Origin: Cupriavidus taiwanensis
Lineage (GTDB): Bacteria; Pseudomonadota; Gammaproteobacteria; Burkholderiales; Burkholderiaceae
Assembly (NCBI RefSeq): GCF_900249755.1
Contig: NZ_LT976854.1
Coordinates: 558,573 to 622,572, forward strand
Reading direction: 5' to 3'
DNA length: 64,000 bases
Below the pieces are notes generated by a model. It was not told where the DNA came from and did no database searches. It saw nothing but the letters and a program-made list of their open reading frames with translations. This document shows positions 60,382 to 64,000 of the stretch, in pieces (positions within the stretch are counted from its first letter, which is position 1; every line of letters starts with the position of its first letter). A program made the translations under genes and the position numbers.

Positions 60382-61377
60382 ATGCAACGCAACACAGTCA
60401 GCAAGACCCTGGCGGCCGTGGTGGGTGCCACGGCCTGCCTCAGCGCATGGGCATGGGAGCCGGCCAAGCCGGTCGAGATCGTGGTGCCGTTCAGCGCCGG
60501 CGGCGCCTCGGACCAGATGGCACGGTCGATCCAGGGCATCATCGCCAAGCACAAGCTGATGAGCCAGCCCGTGATCGTGCTGAACAAGGCCGGCGCCAGC
60601 GGCGCCGAAGGGCTGATGGACACCAAGGCATCGCAGGGCAACCCGCACAAGCTGCTGGTGGCCTCGTCGGCGCTCTACACGGTGCCGATGGTGAGCCACC
60701 TGCCGTTCAGCTGGCGCGACCTGACGCCGGTGGCGATGGTTGCGCAGGACGAGTTCGTGCTGTGGACCAATGCCGCGGCACCGTACAAGACCGTCGCGCA
60801 GTTCATCGATGCGTCCAAGGCCAGCGCCGGCAAGATCAAGGTCGGCGGCACCAGCTCCAAGCGCGAGGACCAGATCATCAGCGCGCTGGTGCAGAAGAAG
60901 ACCGGCACCCGCTTTATCTACGTGCCGTACAAGGGCGGCGGCGAGGCCGCCACGCAGCTGTCGGGCCAGCATATCGACGCCAACCTCAACAACCCTTCCG
61001 AATCGATCGGCCAGTGGCGCGCCGGCGAGCATCGCGCGCTGTGCGTGTTCGCGCCGCAGCGCATGGCCTACGACAGCAAGGTCACGCAGACCCAGAGCTG
61101 GCACGACGTGCCGACCTGCAAGGAAGAGGGTCTCGACGTGCAATACCAGATGCTGCGCGTGTTCATGATGCCGGGCGGCGTGACCCCGGAGCAGCAGAAG
61201 TACTACGTCGACCTGATGCAGAAGATCGTGGCCACGCCGGAGTGGAAGGAATACCTGCAGAAGAACGCGCTGAAGAACGACTTCCTGACCGGCAAGGCGC
61301 TGACCGACTTCCTGGCGCGCGACGAAGCCGCGCATCGCGACATCATCAAGGAGGCGGGCTTCGTCGCCTCGCGCTGA
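60382..61377 (+). CDS. tctC: TctC-type solute-binding protein of a complete TTT transporter
   Basis: 331 residues from the ATG at 60382 (AAAGGAG). Short signal MQRNTVSKTLAAVVGATACLSAWAWE, then AKPVEIVVPFSAGGASDQMARS, VLNKAGASGAEGL and RFIYVPYKGGGEAA. A more distant branch of the Bug/TctC family than the other five in the window, and the only one followed by TctB and TctA genes. Captures a carboxylate, probably the operon's hydroxy or amino acid, in the periplasm. Confidence 0.88.
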   Translation: MQRNTVSKTLAAVVGATACLSAWAWEPAKPVEIVVPFSAGGASDQMARSIQGIIAKHKLMSQPVIVLNKAGASGAEGLMDTKASQGNPHKLLVASSALYTVPMVSHLPFSWRDLTPVAMVAQDEFVLWTNAAAPYKTVAQFIDASKASAGKIKVGGTSSKREDQIISALVQKKTGTRFIYVPYKGGGEAATQLSGQHIDANLNNPSESIGQWRAGEHRALCVFAPQRMAYDSKVTQTQSWHDVPTCKEEGLDVQYQMLRVFMMPGGVTPEQQKYYVDLMQKIVATPEWKEYLQKNALKNDFLTGKALTDFLARDEAAHRDIIKEAGFVASR

Positions 61378-61448
61378 CGCTGGCACGGATCACCAACGGG
61401 CTGCGCCGCGCGGCGCAGCCGATGGCCTGAAGCAAGGCGGGGGACAAC

Positions 61449-61955
61449 ATGGATTCACAACAGGCAGCGGCGCATGCGGGCGCCGGCATCTCGGTCAAGG
61501 CGGTGGAACTGGCGGTGGCGCTGTGCCTGCTGGCCGGCGCGCTGGTCGTGATCTGGAGCAACTACAGCATCGGCGCCGGCTGGGCGCCGGACGGGCCGGA
61601 AGCGGGGTATTTCCCGATGCGGGTCGGCATCATCATCCTGGCCTGCAGCGTGCTGGTGGGCGTGCAGGCGCTGCGCGCGGACGGCGCCGCCGTGTTCGCG
61701 ACGTGGCAGCAGCTGCGGCAGGTGGGCGTGATCCTGGTGCCGCTGACGGTGTATGTCGGCCTGATCGGGCTGCTCGGCATCTACGTGGCTTCGGCGGCCT
61801 TCGTCGCCGGTTTCATGGTCTGGGTGGGCAAGTCGGCGTGGTGGAAGGCCGTGCTCATCGGGGTCGGCATCAATGCCCTGCTGTTCTGGATCTTCGAGAT
61901 CCAGTTCCGCGTGCCGCTGCCCAAGGGCCCGCTGGAAGCGGCGCTGGGCTACTAG
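61449..61955 (+). CDS. tctB: TctB-family small membrane subunit
   Basis: 168 residues with four hydrophobic stretches (VELAVALCLLAGALVVIWS, MRVGIIILACSVLVGVQAL, VGVILVPLTVYVGLIGLLGIYVASAAFVAGFMVW, VLIGVGINALLFWIFEIQF). Matches TctB, the small membrane subunit that works with TctA in tripartite tricarboxylate transport. It ends 13 bp before tctA. Confidence 0.88.
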   Translation: MDSQQAAAHAGAGISVKAVELAVALCLLAGALVVIWSNYSIGAGWAPDGPEAGYFPMRVGIIILACSVLVGVQALRADGAAVFATWQQLRQVGVILVPLTVYVGLIGLLGIYVASAAFVAGFMVWVGKSAWWKAVLIGVGINALLFWIFEIQFRVPLPKGPLEAALGY

Positions 61956-61968
61956 GGAGGGGCGGATC

Positions 61969-63471
61969 ATGGATGAACTCAATGCATTGATGGGCGGCTT
62001 CGCCGTGGCGCTGTCGTGGCAGAACGTCGGGCTGATGTTCGTCGGCATCCTGCTTGGCATCGTCGTCGGCGTGCTGCCCGGCCTGGGCGGCCCCAACGGC
62101 GTGGCGATCCTGCTGCCGCTGACGTTCTCGATGGACCCGGTGTCCGCGATCATCATGCTGTCCTGCATCTACTGGGGCGCATTGTTCGGCGGAGCCATCA
62201 CCTCGATCCTGTTCAATATTCCCGGCGAAGCCTGGTCGGTGGCCACCACCTTCGACGGCTACCCGATGGCGCAGCGCGGCGAGGCCGGCAAGGCGCTGAC
62301 CTCGGCCTTCACCGGCTCGTGCCTGGGCGCGCTGGCCGGCGTGCTGCTGATCACCTTTCTGGCGCCGATGGTGGCAAAGTTCGCGCTGCGCTTCGGCCCG
62401 CCGGAGTTCTTCGCGGTGTACCTGCTGACGTTCTGCAGCTTTGTCGGCATGGGCAAGGAATCCAAGCCCAAGATCCTGATCGCGATGTGCCTGGGCTTCG
62501 TGCTGGCCGCGGTCGGCATGGACACGGTGTCGGGCACGCTGCGCATGACCTTTGGCTCGACCGAGCTGCTGCGCGGCTTCGACTTCCTGGTCGCGGTGAT
62601 CGGCCTGTTCGGCATCAGCGAGATCCTGATGACGATGGAAGAGGGCGTCGCCTTCCGCGGCAAGCAGGCACGCATCGACCTGAAGGTGGTGCTGAAGACC
62701 TGGGCCGAGCTGCCGCGCTACTGGCTCACGGTGCTGCGCTCGTCGGTGATCGGCTGCTGGCTCGGCATCACCCCCGGCGGCGCCACCGCGGCGTCGTTCA
62801 TGGGCTATGGCGTGGCCAAACGCATGGCGAAAGATCCCGATTCGTTCGGGCAGGGCAATGTCGAGGGCGTGGTCGCGCCGGAGACCGCCGCGCACGCGGC
62901 CGGCACCAGCGCGCTGCTGCCGATGCTGGCGCTGGGCATCCCCGGCTCGGCCACCGCGGCCGTGTTGCTGGGCGGCCTGATGATCTGGGGCCTGCAGCCG
63001 GGGCCGCTGCTGTTCGCCGAGCAAGGGCCGTTCGTGTGGGGGCTGATCGCCAGCATGTACCTGGGCAATATCGTCGGCCTGATCGTGGTGCTGTCGACGG
63101 TGCCGCTGTTCGCGGCGATCCTGCGCATCCCGTTCTCGATCATCGCGCCGCTGATCCTGGTGATCTGCGCGATCGGCGCGTACACCGTGAACGGCGCGCT
63201 GTTCGACGTCTGGCTGATGCTGGGCTTCGGCGTGGTGGGCTATGTGCTGAAGAAGCTGGATTATCCGTTGGCGCCGATGGTGCTGGCGCTGGTGCTGGGG
63301 GACCGGGCTGAGGATGCGTTCCGGCAGACGATGCTGGTGTCTTCCGGTGCGCTGGACATCTTCTGGTCGAACGGGCTGGTCGGGACCATCATGGGCTTGG
63401 CGATCTTCGTGCTGGTGTGGCCGGTGGTGAGTGATTTGCGGATGCGGGTTAGCAGGAAGCGGATGGCGTAA
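61969..63471 (+). CDS. tctA: TctA-family large membrane subunit
   Basis: 500 residues from the ATG at 61969 (GGGAGGGG). About 12 membrane helices. Signatures GVLPGLGGPNGVAILLPLTF, YWGALFGGAITSILFNIPGEAWSVATTFDGYPMAQRGEAGKAL and GVVAPETAAHAAGTSALLPMLALGIPGSATAAVLLGGL identify TctA. Forms the ion-driven channel for the substrate delivered by TctC. Last gene of the operon started by the aminotransferase; followed after 6 bp by a 50-bp hairpin repeat that may end transcription. Confidence 0.92.
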   Translation: MDELNALMGGFAVALSWQNVGLMFVGILLGIVVGVLPGLGGPNGVAILLPLTFSMDPVSAIIMLSCIYWGALFGGAITSILFNIPGEAWSVATTFDGYPMAQRGEAGKALTSAFTGSCLGALAGVLLITFLAPMVAKFALRFGPPEFFAVYLLTFCSFVGMGKESKPKILIAMCLGFVLAAVGMDTVSGTLRMTFGSTELLRGFDFLVAVIGLFGISEILMTMEEGVAFRGKQARIDLKVVLKTWAELPRYWLTVLRSSVIGCWLGITPGGATAASFMGYGVAKRMAKDPDSFGQGNVEGVVAPETAAHAAGTSALLPMLALGIPGSATAAVLLGGLMIWGLQPGPLLFAEQGPFVWGLIASMYLGNIVGLIVVLSTVPLFAAILRIPFSIIAPLILVICAIGAYTVNGALFDVWLMLGFGVVGYVLKKLDYPLAPMVLALVLGDRAEDAFRQTMLVSSGALDIFWSNGLVGTIMGLAIFVLVWPVVSDLRMRVSRKRMA

Positions 63472-63477
63472 GGCGCT

Positions 63478-63527
63478 TGTTTGCTCCCCTCTCCCGCTTG
63501 CGGGAGAGGGGCGGGGGTGAGGGCCGG
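63478..63527 (+). repeat. Left 50-bp inverted repeat with internal hairpin
   Basis: Contains a hairpin with arms at 63486-63496 and 63501-63511 (CCCCTCTCCCG / CGGGAGAGGGG) and is the reverse complement of 63951-64000 with about two mismatches. It can act as terminator of the tctA transcript. A shorter related copy is at 13679-13707. Confidence 0.75.
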
Positions 63528-63587
63528 AGCATCCACGAAGTCAGACGTCCAAATCGATCGGTCCGCCGCGCGACGCTAGCGGAGGGC

Positions 63588-63745
63588 GGCGGGCCTGACG
63601 ACGAGGGTGGAAGACCGATGCAAACACCAAGCCGGCCAGCCTTGCGGCTGCCTCGTGTCCGGCCCGCCATGGATGACAAGCGCGTACGCGGAGACAGGCG
63701 GCGTCGAAGACGCCGTCCTGTGGTGCTTGCAGTCCGGGCTTCCAC
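63588..63745 (-). ncRNA. Candidate structured RNA, copy 2
   Basis: Same helices as copy 1: A, 63588-63595 with 63661-63668 and 63601-63605 with 63652-63656; B, 63607-63617 with 63735-63745 (one mismatch); E, 63619-63629 with 63721-63731; D, 63694-63705 with 63709-63721 (one bulge); C, 63637-63641 with 63646-63650. Helix E has a different sequence from copy 1 but pairs over 11 positions; its one non-Watson-Crick pair becomes G-U on the minus strand. A 19-base word (CAGCCTTGCGGCTGCCTCG) is identical in both copies. Similarity extends to about 63822. Confidence 0.6.
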
Positions 63746-63950
63746 GCCCGGTCACCGTTGTGTGCGATGACCGTGTCAGTCTCCCGCGTTAGAGCCAGAA
63801 ACTCGATAAGACACTTCGCATTCCTGCGCGGACGCAGCATCGTGCCTTGGCTGCGCTCGTTCGCAAATCGCCATTCTCTGAAACGATTCCGCAAGAGGTG
63901 GCTTTGGCTGTGAGATTGCTTGGGGTTGCAGTCTTGACTTCGTTGACGCA

Positions 63951-64000
63951 CCGGCCCTCTCCCCCGCCCCTCTCCCGCAAGCGGGAGAGGGGAGAAAACA
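63951..64000 (-). repeat. Right 50-bp inverted repeat with internal hairpin
   Basis: Reverse complement of 63478-63527 at about 48 of 50 positions, with hairpin arms 63967-63978 and 63981-63992. It reaches the last base of the window, so it may extend further. Apart from the candidate RNA, the 423 bp between the two repeats hold no recognised gene. Confidence 0.75.

Noticed and set aside
1..64000. Prophage, CRISPR array, insertion sequence, tRNA or rRNA
   Set aside because: No integrase, transposase, spaced repeats or conserved RNA sequences were recognised anywhere in the window.

Overview
The window looks like a stretch of chromosome from a Cupriavidus/Ralstonia-type betaproteobacterium (Burkholderiaceae). 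The evidence is high GC throughout, the gentisate (nag-type) gene order, six Bug/TctC-type solute-binding proteins, many AraC/LysR/IclR/GntR regulators beside small catabolic operons, and interspersed GC-rich hairpin repeats. No rRNA, tRNA, CRISPR array, insertion sequence or prophage was recognised.

Layout. 1-2880: thiolase-like protein (cut by the window edge) and an SDR, with an AraC regulator upstream. 2924-9242: LysR regulator divergent from a 3-hydroxybenzoate/gentisate operon (ring-cleavage dioxygenase, fumarylpyruvate hydrolase, maleylpyruvate isomerase, 3-hydroxybenzoate 6-hydroxylase, MFS transporter). 9370-11159: isochorismatase-like hydrolase divergent from a GlxA-type regulator. 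11187-14111: small stress-type and domain-of-unknown-function genes plus repeats. 14163-14330: a candidate structured RNA. 14486-20550 and 20561-25723: two CoA-catabolic modules, each holding a CaiB-family protein, an acyl-CoA dehydrogenase and a Bug protein. The first also has an acyl-CoA ligase and a divergent LysR regulator; the second has a crotonase and a divergent IclR regulator. 25730-28097: LpxL-type acyltransferase and an orphan flhC translationally coupled to an unknown gene. 28406-32102: small proteins, BON-domain protein, SDR, flavodoxin-like protein and TetR. 32260-34430: Bug plus a creatinase-like M24 protein. 34446-42237: operon of two Bug proteins, two DUF1254 proteins and an ADP-forming acyl-CoA synthetase, with a divergent GntR. 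42351-48443: small exported proteins, a phospholipase D/VTT membrane fusion, entericidin and AraC. 48586-50345: acyl-CoA-dehydrogenase-fold enzyme plus flavin reductase. 50342-63471: EamA exporter, GlxR-type reductase, Ldh2-type dehydrogenase, a small gene under tandem LexA-type boxes, then a FadR-type regulator divergent from an operon of aminotransferase, FAD/Fe-S dehydrogenase, DSD1-type PLP enzyme and a complete TctCBA transporter. 63478-64000: a second copy of the structured RNA between 50-bp inverted repeats.

The strongest novel signals are (a) the two-copy RNA-like element, whose helices are preserved by compensatory changes, including one helix in which the sequence is almost wholly different but pairing is kept; and (b) a small unknown gene behind two LexA-type operators, one nearly identical to the E. 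coli SOS consensus, with its own terminator. Much of the rest is modular catabolism: each regulator sits divergent to an operon combining a solute-binding protein with CoA or hydroxy-acid enzymes.
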